Assembly: GCF_023554255.2 (NCBI RefSeq)
Contig: NZ_JAMJWD020000002.1
Coordinates: 861,435 to 925,434, forward strand
DNA length: 64,000 bases
Source of the DNA: Phyllobacterium sp. 21LDTY02-6
Lineage (GTDB): Bacteria; Pseudomonadota; Alphaproteobacteria; Rhizobiales; Rhizobiaceae
Reading direction: 5' to 3'
Every line of letters begins with the position of its first letter. Position 1 is the first letter of the stretch. Under the pieces are notes generated by a model. It was given only the letters and a program-made list of their open reading frames with translations. It did not search any database and was not told the DNA's origin. Positions 1 through 8,208 of this stretch are shown here, one piece after another. The position numbers and the translations under genes were made by a program.

Positions 1-110
1 ATCGCGATGGCGCGGTTCGGGAAAACCGGCGGGCGCGGACTGGGCTTGCTGTCCAGTTCGGCATCGATCAGCTGTTCGCCCGACAGGTCGGTGGCGATCT
101 GGCGGTTCAT
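1..110 (-). CDS. 5' end of an unidentified protein (partial)
   Basis: The first 36 codons of a leftward gene that runs off the window. Its ATG (complement of 108-110) overlaps the stop codon of the GntR regulator in an ATGA junction, so it is the second gene of that operon and is probably translationally coupled. The visible N-terminus is hydrophilic and proline-rich (it includes SKPSPRPPVFPNRAIA), which looks like the cytoplasmic lead-in of a membrane protein such as a transporter. That last point is a guess. The family cannot be identified from what is visible. Confidence 0.6.
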   Translation of the reverse strand, partial: MNRQIATDLSGEQLIDAELDSKPSPRPPVFPNRAIA

Positions 111-784
111 GATGCCAGCAACCGGTCGAGCTTGGCGATGATGGGCGCCATGAATTTGCGCGCGGTCTCCGCCGCGAAGTCCGGCTTGCCCGAGGCTATG
201 GCGTCGATGATGGCGACATGCGCCGCCATGTCGGGCTCCGGCAGTTCGCCCGTCACCGTCGCCTGGATGACGTCGCTGATCGAGGCCGAGAAGAAATCGT
301 AGACTTCGAGCAAGGCCCTGTTGCCGGAGGCGGTCACGACCGCGCGGTGGAAGGCGAAGTCGCGCTGGATATAAACCGAGCGGCGGGAAGGTTCGTATTC
401 GCCGCGCCGCGCCAGCAGGACGCGCAGGTCGGTGATGGCGTCGGGGTTGGCGCGCAGCGCTGCAAGCCGCGCTGCCTCGACTTCCAGCGCGCACCGGGTC
501 TCGACCTGGTCCCGCAGGCTGGTGCGGCGCATGCGCAGCATGCCCTCTTCGACGTCCAGCGTCGATTTCACATAGGTGCCGGAACCCTGGCGCGTCTCGA
601 GCAGCCCCTTGGCGGCCAGCACCCGCACGGCTTCGCGCACCGGGCCACGGCTGACGCCGAGCATGGCGGCGAGTTCGGTCTCGTTGGGGATGCGTTCGCC
701 GACTTTCCAGCGGCGCGAGACGATCTCGGCGCGGATATTGTCGATGGCGGCATCCGCAAGATTGGTGCGGTTGACGGATTGCAT
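107..784 (-). CDS. GntR/FadR-family transcriptional regulator (FCD domain)
   Basis: A 225-aa DNA-binding repressor. Residues 10-75 form a winged helix-turn-helix with the GntR signature (RIPNETELAAMLGVSRGPVR), followed by a wing (ETRQGSGTYV). Residues 85-220 are an all-helical FCD ligand-binding domain with the usual metal-ligand residues in FAFHRAVV and HVAIIDAI. Regulators of this subfamily sense small organic acids or sugar acids and usually control the adjacent catabolic or transport operon. The downstream gene overlaps it by 4 bp. A GAGGA ribosome site lies 6 bp before the ATG. A 21-bp palindrome at 802-822 is the likely autoregulatory operator. The effector is unknown. Confidence 0.9.
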   Translation of the reverse strand: MQSVNRTNLADAAIDNIRAEIVSRRWKVGERIPNETELAAMLGVSRGPVREAVRVLAAKGLLETRQGSGTYVKSTLDVEEGMLRMRRTSLRDQVETRCALEVEAARLAALRANPDAITDLRVLLARRGEYEPSRRSVYIQRDFAFHRAVVTASGNRALLEVYDFFSASISDVIQATVTGELPEPDMAAHVAIIDAIASGKPDFAAETARKFMAPIIAKLDRLLAS

Positions 785-801
785 GCGAAGTCCTCAAGTC
801 A

Positions 802-822
802 TCTGATGATTTGATCATTAGA
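802..822. promoter_or_regulatory. probable GntR operator palindrome
   Basis: An imperfect 21-bp palindrome of the form TCTnATGATnnnATCATnAGA, centred on 812, begins 18 bp upstream of the GntR start codon. Eight bases of each arm match. FadR/GntR proteins bind short AT-rich palindromes near their own promoters, so autoregulation of the GntR operon is the natural inference. The symmetry is seen directly; the function is inferred. Confidence 0.6.
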
Positions 823-892
823 CGATAATCCGGCCGCCGTCAAACAGGCGCAACGGGCGTCCGCGACGGGAATCCCGGCGACGTGCGCAGAA

Positions 893-935
893 CTGTTAAA
901 TAACTGTCATATGACTGTTATATTGGTCCTATAGA
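893..935 (+). promoter_or_regulatory. Pho box (three repeats) and pstS promoter
   Basis: Three 7-mers, CTGTTAA (893-899), CTGTCAT (904-910) and CTGTTAT (915-921), are spaced exactly 11 bp apart. The middle one is the consensus PhoB half-site. PhoB dimers bind 7-bp repeats with an 11-bp period in place of a -35 element. A -10-like TATAGA (930-935) follows about 8 bp after the last repeat. This places pstSCAB-phoU-phoB under PhoB control, with phoB autoactivated as the last gene. Confidence 0.88.
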
Positions 936-978
936 CGGCAGTCGTCACACGGATTTTACAACCCCAGGAGCTGCTCCT

Positions 979-2022
979 ATGACCCAATATTTCTCCAAAG
1001 CCGCTTTGCTTGCCATTGCGGTGGCCGCCTCGACAGGCGCCGCATCCGCCCGCGACCAGATCCAGGTTGCAGGTTCCTCCACGGTTCTTCCCTATGCCAA
1101 GATCGTTGCCGAGGCTTTCGGCGAGACCTTCCCGAACTTCAAGACCCCGGTCGTTGAATCCGGCGGTTCGGGCGCAGGCATCAAGGAATTCTGCAAGGGC
1201 GTCGGCGAAAACACCATCGACATCGCCAATGCTTCGCGCGCCATGAAGGATACCGAGCTGAAGTCGTGCGTCGATGCCGGCGTCAAGGACGTTCAGGAAG
1301 TTCGCATCGGTTATGACGGCATCGTCTTCGCCACGGACATCAAGGGCCCCGATTGGGCACTGAGCCCGAGCGACGTATACCTGGCCCTCGCAGCCAAGGT
1401 CGTCGTCGACGGCAAGCTCGTCGACAATCCGAACACCAAGTGGAACCAGGTCAATCCGAAGCTGCCGGATTGGGACATCGCCGCCTATATCCCGGGCGAA
1501 AAGCACGGCACCCGTGAAGTCTTCGAGGAAAAGCTCCTCGCTGCCGGCTGCGAAGCCACCAAGGCATCCGAGACCATCGCAACGCTCGGCCTCGACAAGA
1601 AGGCTGCTGCCGCAGCCTGCATCGCCGTGCGCAAGGACGGCAAGGCGATCGACATCGACGGCGATTATGCCGAGACGCTCGCCCGCATCGATGCAAACAA
1701 GACCGGCGTCGGCGTATTCGGCCTGGCATTTTACGAAAACAATGCCGACAAGCTGAAGGTCGCAACGGTCGACGGCATCGTGCCGAGCACCGAGACCATC
1801 TCTTCGGGCAAGTACCCGGTTTCGCGCCCGCTGTTCTTCTACGTCAAGAAGGCACATCTCGGCGTCATCCCCGGCCTGAAGGAATATGTGGATTTCTTCC
1901 TCGACGACCAGATGGTCGGTGAAGACGGTCCGCTGGTCGAATACGGTCTCGTCGCTGCCCCGGAAGCGGAACGCAAGGCTCAGCGCGACGCCTTCGCTGC
2001 CGGCGAAACGCTCAAGAACTAA
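979..2022 (+). CDS. pstS: phosphate ABC transporter substrate-binding protein PstS
   Basis: A 347-aa periplasmic phosphate-binding protein that delivers phosphate to PstCA-PstB. A cleavable signal peptide (residues 1-24, ending ASA-RD) precedes the family start motif VAGSSTVLPYAKIVAEAF. The GSGAGIKEFCKG and ANASRAMKD segments correspond to phosphate-contacting loops. It is the long PstS form typical of rhizobia rather than the shorter enterobacterial one. An AGGAG ribosome site lies before the ATG. It is the first gene of the pst operon, behind a Pho box, and is followed by a hairpin that may raise its level over pstC. Confidence 0.95.
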   Translation: MTQYFSKAALLAIAVAASTGAASARDQIQVAGSSTVLPYAKIVAEAFGETFPNFKTPVVESGGSGAGIKEFCKGVGENTIDIANASRAMKDTELKSCVDAGVKDVQEVRIGYDGIVFATDIKGPDWALSPSDVYLALAAKVVVDGKLVDNPNTKWNQVNPKLPDWDIAAYIPGEKHGTREVFEEKLLAAGCEATKASETIATLGLDKKAAAAACIAVRKDGKAIDIDGDYAETLARIDANKTGVGVFGLAFYENNADKLKVATVDGIVPSTETISSGKYPVSRPLFFYVKKAHLGVIPGLKEYVDFFLDDQMVGEDGPLVEYGLVAAPEAERKAQRDAFAAGETLKN

Positions 2023-2034
2023 GCATGATCGAAA

Positions 2035-2062
2035 CATGCGGCCGCCGCGAGGTGGCCGCATG
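2035..2062 (+). promoter_or_regulatory. intercistronic hairpin between pstS and pstC
   Basis: A perfect 9-bp inverted repeat (CATGCGGCC at 2035-2043 and GGCCGCATG at 2054-2062) with a 10-nt loop. No T-tract follows, so it is unlikely to be a full terminator. Such hairpins often stabilise the upstream message, which would fit the need for more PstS than permease. Confidence 0.55.
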
Positions 2063-2105
2063 GTCTTGTAAAATCTGAATTGGCGGACGGATCGAGGAAG
2101 CCCTG

Positions 2106-3572
2106 ATGTCCACATTGCTGGTATTTGTGATTGTCGTTGCCATAGGCATCGTCGGCTATTTCATCGGCCGGCAACGCGCGGTGCACAACGAGAAGTCGGG
2201 CGCCAAGGCGCATTCCCTGCCGCACTATCACGGATGGTGGGTCTTTCTCGTTTCCGTCCTGCCCGCAATCATCTTCCTCGGCATATGGGCATCCGCATCC
2301 AGCCTCTATCTGGAGCGCAACGCCATTTCGAAACTTCCCGTCCACAATGCGGAAAGCGTGATCGCCAGCCAGAGCCTCGAGATCGGCATGGTCAGCGGCA
2401 TTGCGCGCGGCCTCGCCCGCCTCAGCGAGGAGGAAAAGGCCAGCCTGCCGCAAACCTTCGCCGAATTGCGGCCGCTTCTTTCCAGCAAGGGCGTGGCTCT
2501 CGCGACGGAAGGCCAGGATTTCATGATCCCGATCGCCGTCGAATGGAACAGGAATGCCACGCGGCTGAGCGTCATAGGCGGCACGATCGCCATTGGACTG
2601 GCGCTTGCCGGCGCGATATTCGGCCTGTCGCGCGTCGGGGTGCGCTCGCGCGCCCGCAACAATGTCGAGCGGATCGTGCTCTGGGGCCTGCTCGCAGCCT
2701 CGACCATCGCCATCCTGACCACGGTCGGCATCATCCTGTCGATGCTGTTCCAGACCATCACATTCTTCCAGTCCGTATCGCCGCTCAATTTCTTCTTCGG
2801 CACCGTCTGGGATCCGCGTTTTGCCGATGCCGGCTCCGGCGGCTCGCAGGGCCAGTTCGGCCTGATCCCGCTTCTGGCCGGTACGCTCTATATCGCCTTC
2901 GTCGCCATGCTCTTCGCGGTCCCGGTCGGGCTTTTCGCGGCCATCTACATGGCGGAATATGCCAGTCCCAAGGTGCGCTCGGTGGTCAAGCCGCTGCTCG
3001 AGGTGCTGGCGGGCATCCCGACCATCGTCTACGGCTTCTTCGCCCTCGTCACGGTCGGGCCATTCCTGCGCGATTTGAGCGCGGCGCTGGCGGGCGGCTA
3101 TGCCTTCATCCAGGCGCAGAGCGTGCTTACCGCCGGCATCGTCATGGGCGTGATGCTCATCCCCTTCGTCTCCTCGCTGTCGGACGACATCATCACCGCC
3201 GTGCCGCGTTCGCTGCGCGACGGCTCGCTCGGCCTCGGGTCGACGCCTTCCGAAACCATCAAGCGGGTGGTCCTGCCCGCCGCCCTCCCAGGCATTGTCG
3301 GCGCCCTGCTGCTCACGGCCTCGCGCGCCATCGGTGAAACGATGATCGTGGTGCTGGCAGCGGGCGTCGCCGCGCGGATCACCATCAATCCCTTCGAGGC
3401 GATGACCACGATCACGGTCAAGATCGTCAACCAGCTGACGGGCGACCTCGAATTCAACTCGCCGCAGACCCTCGTCGCCTTCGCGCTTGGCCTGTCGCTG
3501 TTCTTCATTACCCTGGCCATGAACATCTTCGCACTCTACATCGTGCGCAAGTACCGGGAGCAATACGAATGA
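2106..3572 (+). CDS. pstC: phosphate ABC transporter permease PstC
   Basis: A 488-aa inner-membrane permease subunit that forms the phosphate channel with PstA. It carries a long N-terminal extension with two membrane segments (residues 1-20 and 40-60) and a periplasmic region before the usual six-helix core, as in other alphaproteobacterial PstC proteins. The BPD permease domain contains the EAA-type loop around SLRDGSLGLGSTPSETIKRV, which contacts the ATPase, followed by ASRAIGETMIV. The pstA start overlaps its stop by 4 bp (ATGA). Confidence 0.95.
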   Translation: MSTLLVFVIVVAIGIVGYFIGRQRAVHNEKSGAKAHSLPHYHGWWVFLVSVLPAIIFLGIWASASSLYLERNAISKLPVHNAESVIASQSLEIGMVSGIARGLARLSEEEKASLPQTFAELRPLLSSKGVALATEGQDFMIPIAVEWNRNATRLSVIGGTIAIGLALAGAIFGLSRVGVRSRARNNVERIVLWGLLAASTIAILTTVGIILSMLFQTITFFQSVSPLNFFFGTVWDPRFADAGSGGSQGQFGLIPLLAGTLYIAFVAMLFAVPVGLFAAIYMAEYASPKVRSVVKPLLEVLAGIPTIVYGFFALVTVGPFLRDLSAALAGGYAFIQAQSVLTAGIVMGVMLIPFVSSLSDDIITAVPRSLRDGSLGLGSTPSETIKRVVLPAALPGIVGALLLTASRAIGETMIVVLAAGVAARITINPFEAMTTITVKIVNQLTGDLEFNSPQTLVAFALGLSLFFITLAMNIFALYIVRKYREQYE

Positions 3573-4885
3573 CCGATACGACACTCAATGCCCCGGCCGT
3601 TGCGGCCAGGCCGGCCCGGCGCGATATCGGCCTGAAGCGCCGCTATGCCGCCGAGCGCCGGTTCAAGATGTACGGGATCATCGCCATCGCCATCGGCATC
3701 TTCTTCCTGGCCGCACTGTTGTATTCGGTCATTTCGAACGGCTACACGGCGTTCTGGCAGACCGAGGTCAACCTGGCGATCAATTTCGATCCGGAAGTCA
3801 TCGATCCCGACAACAAGCGCGCGACCGATCCCTCGGTGCTTTTGACGGCCAATTATCCGGTCCTGGCGCGCAATGCGCTGGCCGAGAAGCTCGGCGTCAG
3901 CAAGACGGACCGCCCGGCCATGCGCGAGATGAGCAAGCTGTTCTCGGATGGCGTGCGCGGCCAGCTGCGCGAGCTCGTTGCCGCCAATCCGTCGCTCATC
4001 GGCACGACGCAGAATATCTGGGTCCTGACCGGCGCGGACATCGATTCAGCCTTCAAGGGCCAGATCGACATCAGCGTCGAGGAAAGCCGCCGCAAGGTCT
4101 CCGACCGGCAGCTCGGCTGGATGGAGCAGCTGAAGGGCGAGGGCGCCATGACGCAGCGCTTCAATTCCGGGCTCTTCACCTATGGCGCGTCGAGCCGCCC
4201 CGAGACATCGGGCCTCGGCGTCGCCCTGGTCGGTTCGCTCTACATGATGCTGATCGTGCTCGGCCTGTCGCTGCCGATCGGTGTCGCCGCGTCGATCTAC
4301 CTGGAGGAATACGCCAAGAAGAGCCGCCTCACGGACATTATCGAGGTCAATATCAACAATCTCGCGGCCGTGCCCTCCATCGTCTTCGGCCTGCTCGGCC
4401 TCGCGGTCTTCATCAACTTCTTCAACCTGCCGCGCTCGGCCTCGCTGGTCGGCGGACTGGTGCTGACGCTGATGACGCTGCCGACGATCATCATCGCCAC
4501 CCGCGCGGCCTTGCGCGCCGTGCCGCCATCCATCCGCTCGGCGGCGCTCGGTGTCGGCGCCTCGAAGACGCAGATGGTGTTCCATCACGTCCTGCCGCTC
4601 GCCGCGCCCGGCATCCTCACCGGCACGATCATCGGCCTTGCCCATGCGCTGGGCGAAACGGCGCCGCTGCTGCTGATCGGCATGGTGGCCTTCGTCGCCA
4701 ACAGCCCGGTAACGCCGCTCGATCCGGCAACCGCGCTGCCGGTGCAGATCTATATGTGGGCGAACGAGGCGGAGCGCGCCTTCGTCGAGCGCACCTCCGG
4801 CGCGATCATCGTCCTGCTGCTGTTCCTGGCGGTCATGAATATAACGGCTATCATCTTGCGCCGGCGCTTCGAGCGTCGCTGGTAA
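3569..4885 (+). CDS. pstA: phosphate ABC transporter permease PstA
   Basis: A 438-aa partner permease of PstC. It has one N-terminal membrane helix (about 32-52), a roughly 150-residue periplasmic insertion (about 55-205), then a six-helix BPD permease core. The ATPase-coupling loop is visible in RSAALGVGASKTQMVFHHVL, followed by GLAHALGETAPLLL. The protein is longer than enterobacterial PstA because of the periplasmic insertion, which is usual in rhizobia. Its start codon overlaps the pstC stop, so translation is coupled. The C-terminus is basic (RRRFERRW). Confidence 0.95.
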   Translation: MTDTTLNAPAVAARPARRDIGLKRRYAAERRFKMYGIIAIAIGIFFLAALLYSVISNGYTAFWQTEVNLAINFDPEVIDPDNKRATDPSVLLTANYPVLARNALAEKLGVSKTDRPAMREMSKLFSDGVRGQLRELVAANPSLIGTTQNIWVLTGADIDSAFKGQIDISVEESRRKVSDRQLGWMEQLKGEGAMTQRFNSGLFTYGASSRPETSGLGVALVGSLYMMLIVLGLSLPIGVAASIYLEEYAKKSRLTDIIEVNINNLAAVPSIVFGLLGLAVFINFFNLPRSASLVGGLVLTLMTLPTIIIATRAALRAVPPSIRSAALGVGASKTQMVFHHVLPLAAPGILTGTIIGLAHALGETAPLLLIGMVAFVANSPVTPLDPATALPVQIYMWANEAERAFVERTSGAIIVLLLFLAVMNITAIILRRRFERRW

Positions 4886-4903
4886 AACGAAAAGGCTTGT
4901 CCT

Positions 4904-5725
4904 ATGAACCTGATGACGGAACGAAATCTCGAAAAAGCGGTGAATGAAAAAATGAACGCACAGTTCAACGCGATCAAGATGCAAGGCAAGGATGTCACCG
5001 TCCATTACGGCGACAAGCAGGCCCTGTTCGGTGTCAGCCTCGATGTTCCTGAGAAGATGGTGACGGCGCTGATCGGGCCTTCCGGCTGCGGCAAATCCAC
5101 CTTCCTGCGCAGCTTGAACCGCATGAACGATACGATCGAAGGTTGCCGTGTCGGCGGCCAGATCACGCTGGACGACGAGGATATCTACAATCCGAAGATC
5201 GACGTGGTCGAACTCCGCGCCCGCGTCGGCATGGTGTTCCAGAAGCCCAATCCGTTTCCGAAGTCGATCTTCGAGAACGTCGCCTATGGCCCGCGCATCC
5301 ACGGCCTTGCCCGCGGCAAGCAGGAGCTCGAGGAAATCGTCGAGAAGAGCCTGCGCCGCGCCAGCCTCTTCGACGAGGTGAAGGACCGCCTGCACGAGGC
5401 CGGCACGGGTCTTTCCGGCGGCCAGCAGCAGCGCCTGTGCATTGCCCGCGCCATCGCCGTCAGCCCGGAAGTCATCCTGATGGACGAGCCCTGCTCGGCA
5501 CTCGATCCGATCGCCACCGCCAAGGTGGAGGAACTGATCGACGAGCTGCGCCAGAACTATACGATCGTCATCGTGACGCATTCGATGCAGCAGGCCGCCC
5601 GCGTATCGCAGCGCACGGCGATGTTCCATCTCGGCAATCTGGTGGAAGTCGGCGATACCGAGACGATGTTTACCAATCCGACCGAAAAGCGCACACAGGA
5701 CTACATTACCGGACGCTTCGGCTAA
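4904..5725 (+). CDS. pstB: phosphate ABC transporter ATP-binding protein PstB
   Basis: The 273-aa ATPase that drives phosphate import. It shows Walker [10 protein letters not shown] (residues 58-66), the ABC signature LSGGQQQ (170-176), Walker B VILMDEP (190-196) and the switch histidine in VIVTHSM. The N-terminus has several in-frame starts (4904, 4913, 4952); the homologous domain begins near residue 22, so the later ATG at 4952 is a possible alternative. It follows pstA by 18 bp and precedes phoU by 17 bp. Confidence 0.95.
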   Translation: MNLMTERNLEKAVNEKMNAQFNAIKMQGKDVTVHYGDKQALFGVSLDVPEKMVTALIGPSGCGKSTFLRSLNRMNDTIEGCRVGGQITLDDEDIYNPKIDVVELRARVGMVFQKPNPFPKSIFENVAYGPRIHGLARGKQELEEIVEKSLRRASLFDEVKDRLHEAGTGLSGGQQQRLCIARAIAVSPEVILMDEPCSALDPIATAKVEELIDELRQNYTIVIVTHSMQQAARVSQRTAMFHLGNLVEVGDTETMFTNPTEKRTQDYITGRFG

Positions 5726-5742
5726 GCGGTGGAGGAACAATC

Positions 5743-6474
5743 ATGACCGACCTGCAATCCCAGCATACGGTACGCGCCTACGACGAGGAACTGAAGTTCC
5801 TCACCCACAAGATCGCCGAGATGGGCGGCCATGCCGAGCGCATGGTCGAACAGGCCATCACGGCCATGGTCAATGCCGATAACGCGCTGGCGCAAAGGGT
5901 CATCTCGGACGACCTCATCCTCGATGCGGGCCAGCGCGAGATCGACGAGCGGGCGATCACCATCATCGGCAAGCGCCAGCCCATGGCGATCGACCTGCGC
6001 GAGATCATCGGCACGATCCGCATTTCCTCCGATCTCGAGCGCATCGGCGACCTCGGCAAGAACATTGCCAAGCGCGTGGTGGCCGTGACGGAAACGCGGC
6101 AGACGCTCTCCGTCTATCGCGGCCTGCAGACCATCGCCGAACTCGCCTTGACGCAGCTGAAGGACGTGCTCGACGCCTATGCGACGCGCTCGATCCAGCA
6201 GGTCAATATCGTGCGCGAGCGCGACGACGAGATCGACGCGCTGTACACCTCGCTCTTCCGCGAGCTCCTGACCTATATGATGGAAGATCCACGCAATATC
6301 TCGGCCTGCACGCATCTGCTGTTCTGCGCCAAGAATATCGAGCGGATCGGCGATCACGCGACCAATATCGCGGAAACGGTCTATTATATCGTCACCGGTG
6401 CGCAATTGCCGGCCGAGCGGCCCAAGGAAGACCAGACCCACAGCATCGTGGTCGATGAAGCCAACCTGTCCTAG
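5743..6474 (+). CDS. phoU: phosphate signalling protein PhoU
   Basis: A 243-aa all-helical protein made of two PhoU repeats, each with an acidic metal-binding motif (IRISSDLERIGDLGKNIAKR in the first and ERIGDHATNIAETVYY in the second). PhoU links the Pst transporter to the PhoR kinase and keeps PhoB off when phosphate is plentiful. The start is set by a GGAGGA site 7 bp upstream of the ATG. It lies in the usual place after pstB and before phoB. Confidence 0.95.
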   Translation: MTDLQSQHTVRAYDEELKFLTHKIAEMGGHAERMVEQAITAMVNADNALAQRVISDDLILDAGQREIDERAITIIGKRQPMAIDLREIIGTIRISSDLERIGDLGKNIAKRVVAVTETRQTLSVYRGLQTIAELALTQLKDVLDAYATRSIQQVNIVRERDDEIDALYTSLFRELLTYMMEDPRNISACTHLLFCAKNIERIGDHATNIAETVYYIVTGAQLPAERPKEDQTHSIVVDEANLS

Positions 6475-6552
6475 GATCGCAATGCCGAATTTCGCAACCC
6501 GTCGCAACCCGGTACCGGCGATCCCAGGATCGGGAATGCCGGTGTTTTCAGG

Positions 6553-6576
6553 AGGAGGCGCCTTGCGGTGCCTCCT
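6553..6576 (+). promoter_or_regulatory. GC-rich hairpin between phoU and phoB
   Basis: A 10-bp stem (6553-6562 with 6567-6576, one G-T pair) closed by a TTGC loop lies in the 172-bp phoU-phoB gap. No T-run follows. It could be a partial terminator or an mRNA processing or stability element that lowers phoB relative to the transporter genes. Only the structure is seen. Confidence 0.4.
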
Positions 6577-6646
6577 GTCACACTCGGTTCCCGCGCGGAA
6601 AGCCGGTTCCACCGTCCAGGATTTGCTCTAGTCAGCGGATAATCTC

Positions 6647-7333
6647 ATGGCCATAGCTCCGAAGATCACTGTAGTTGAAGATGAAGAAGCGCTTAGCGTC
6701 CTGCTTCGATACAATCTTGAAGCAGAGGGTTATCTCGTCGACACCATCGCCCGTGGCGACGAGGCGGAAATCGCCCTGCGCGAGAAGGTTCCGGACCTGC
6801 TCATACTGGACTGGATGCTGCCGGGCCTTTCCGGCATCGAGCTATGCCGCCGGCTGCGCACGCGCCGCGAAACCGAGACGCTGCCGATCATCATGCTGAC
6901 GGCGCGCGGCGAGGAGAGCGAGCGGGTGCGCGGCCTTGCCACCGGCGCGGACGACTACATGGTCAAGCCGTTTTCGACGCCGGAACTGCTGGCCAGGATC
7001 AAGGCCATGCTGCGCCGGGTCAATCCAAGCCTGTTGTCGCACGTCCTCAGCTTCGGCGATCTGAAGCTCGACCGCGAGCAGCATCGCGTCTTCCGCAAGG
7101 AGCGTGAACTGAAGCTCGGGCCGACCGAATTCCGGCTGCTGGAGTTCCTCATGCAATCGCCGGGGCGGGTTTTCTCGCGCGGCCAGTTGCTCGACAATGT
7201 CTGGGGCGCCGATATCTATGTCGACGACCGCACGGTCGATGTCCATGTCGGCCGCCTGCGCAAGGCGATCAATGTCGGCCGCTCGCCGGACCCGATCCGC
7301 ACGGTACGCGGCGCCGGCTATTCATTCGGCTAG
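6647..7333 (+). CDS. phoB: phosphate regulon response regulator PhoB
   Basis: A 228-aa OmpR-class response regulator. The receiver domain (1-120) has the acidic pair E11/D12, the phospho-acceptor D55 in LILDWMLPG, the switch threonine in MLTARG and the lysine in MVKPF. The C-terminal winged helix (about 130-228) includes the recognition region VDDRTVDVHVGRLRKAI. It activates Pho-box promoters such as the one at 893-935. The sensor kinase phoR is not adjacent in this window, which differs from the phoR-pst order in Sinorhizobium. Confidence 0.95.
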   Translation: MAIAPKITVVEDEEALSVLLRYNLEAEGYLVDTIARGDEAEIALREKVPDLLILDWMLPGLSGIELCRRLRTRRETETLPIIMLTARGEESERVRGLATGADDYMVKPFSTPELLARIKAMLRRVNPSLLSHVLSFGDLKLDREQHRVFRKERELKLGPTEFRLLEFLMQSPGRVFSRGQLLDNVWGADIYVDDRTVDVHVGRLRKAINVGRSPDPIRTVRGAGYSFG

Positions 7334-7386
7334 GCGTTTGCCGGCAGGGCATATTCCAGCGGGCGCGCCGCCCGTCTTGGGATGGC

Positions 7387-7833
7387 TCAGATCGCCTTCA
7401 CATATTTGATGAAGGGCGTCACCTTGGCCAGCCGGTCATAGAGCAGGCGCGCCGTCTCATTGTCCCGGTTGGTCATCCAGTAGACGGAGTGGATATCGTC
7501 CGCCTTCGCCTGCGCGTGGACCGCCTCGATCAGGGCGCGGCCGACGCCTTTGCCGCGGCTGTCCGGATCGGCATAGAGATCCTGCAGATAGCAGACATTG
7601 GCCACGCTCCAGCAGTGGCGGTGGTAGAGAAAATGCGTCAGCCCGACCGGCTTGCCGTCCCATTCGGCGATGAGGCCGCGGAATTCGCCATCGCTGGCGG
7701 AATTCAGGCGTGCGAACGTCGTCCGGTAGACTTCCTCGGCAACGCTGGTCTCGTAGAAGTCGAGATAGCCGGTCCAGAGGCGGCGCCATTCGGTCTCGTC
7801 CGAACGCCGCAGGGGGCGGATCAGGATGGTCAT
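7387..7833 (-). CDS. GNAT-family N-acetyltransferase
   Basis: A 148-aa acetyl-CoA-dependent acyltransferase. The acetyl-CoA loop is RGKGVGRALIEAVHA, preceded by the strand VCYLQDLYADPDS. The C-terminus WMTNRDNETARLLYDRLAKV is typical of small diamine or amino-acid acetyltransferase-like GNATs. The frame is open further upstream, but the start at 7833 (MTILIRPL) has a GAGGA site at good spacing and matches the usual GNAT N-terminus. It converges on phoB. The substrate is unknown. Confidence 0.85.
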   Translation of the reverse strand: MTILIRPLRRSDETEWRRLWTGYLDFYETSVAEEVYRTTFARLNSASDGEFRGLIAEWDGKPVGLTHFLYHRHCWSVANVCYLQDLYADPDSRGKGVGRALIEAVHAQAKADDIHSVYWMTNRDNETARLLYDRLAKVTPFIKYVKAI

Positions 7834-7968
7834 GATTTTCCTCGTCTCATGGGTGTGTGGGGTCGGGTGTGAGGGGGCGGGTGAGCGCTGTGGTGCGGCA
7901 TCGTAGTCCGGTGTCCGGCCTTCAACAAGCATCGCCCGGCGCCGGCGGCAGAAATCGTCATCGGCGCT

Positions 7969-7998
7969 CTGGCAGAAAACCGTGCCCCGTCCTATATT
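7969..7998 (+). promoter_or_regulatory. probable promoter of 6S RNA
   Basis: CTGGCA (7969-7974) and TATATT (7993-7998) are separated by 18 bp and lie just upstream of the 6S RNA fold, predicting a start near 8004. The 375-bp gap between the acetyltransferase and the folate gene holds this promoter and the 6S RNA. Confidence 0.5.
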
Positions 7999-8003
7999 CG
8001 TCG

Positions 8004-8160
8004 CGGCGCTCTGCGCTTCTCGACAGGAGAGACATATTCCCCGGGGCCTTAATGATCCCTTAGGGAGCTGTCCCTGAGGAGGCCCGTGGGCCTCTTCACA
8101 CGGCGCCCACCTACTTTGTAGGTTCCCGGGATCGACTTCTCCATCGGTTGTGTGGACGCC
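8004..8160 (+). ncRNA. ssrS: 6S RNA
   Basis: A structured stretch of about 157 nt with the features of alphaproteobacterial 6S RNA: outer helix arms (GGAGAG near 8026 pairs with CTTCTCC near 8136), CCCCGGGG/CCCGGG arms next to the central bubble, and a hairpin-rich interior. It lies immediately upstream of 5-formyltetrahydrofolate cyclo-ligase, the classical position of ssrS. 6S RNA mimics an open promoter and sequesters the housekeeping RNA polymerase in slow growth. The ends are approximate and inferred from pairing. Confidence 0.85.
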
Positions 8161-8208
8161 ACTGTTTCATCCCGAGCCGGCTTGCCGGCGCCTCATGAAA
8201 ACAAGCGC

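Noticed and set aside
7350-7372. GC-rich hairpin after phoB as a terminator
   Set aside because: The stem is only about 5 bp and no T-run follows on either strand.
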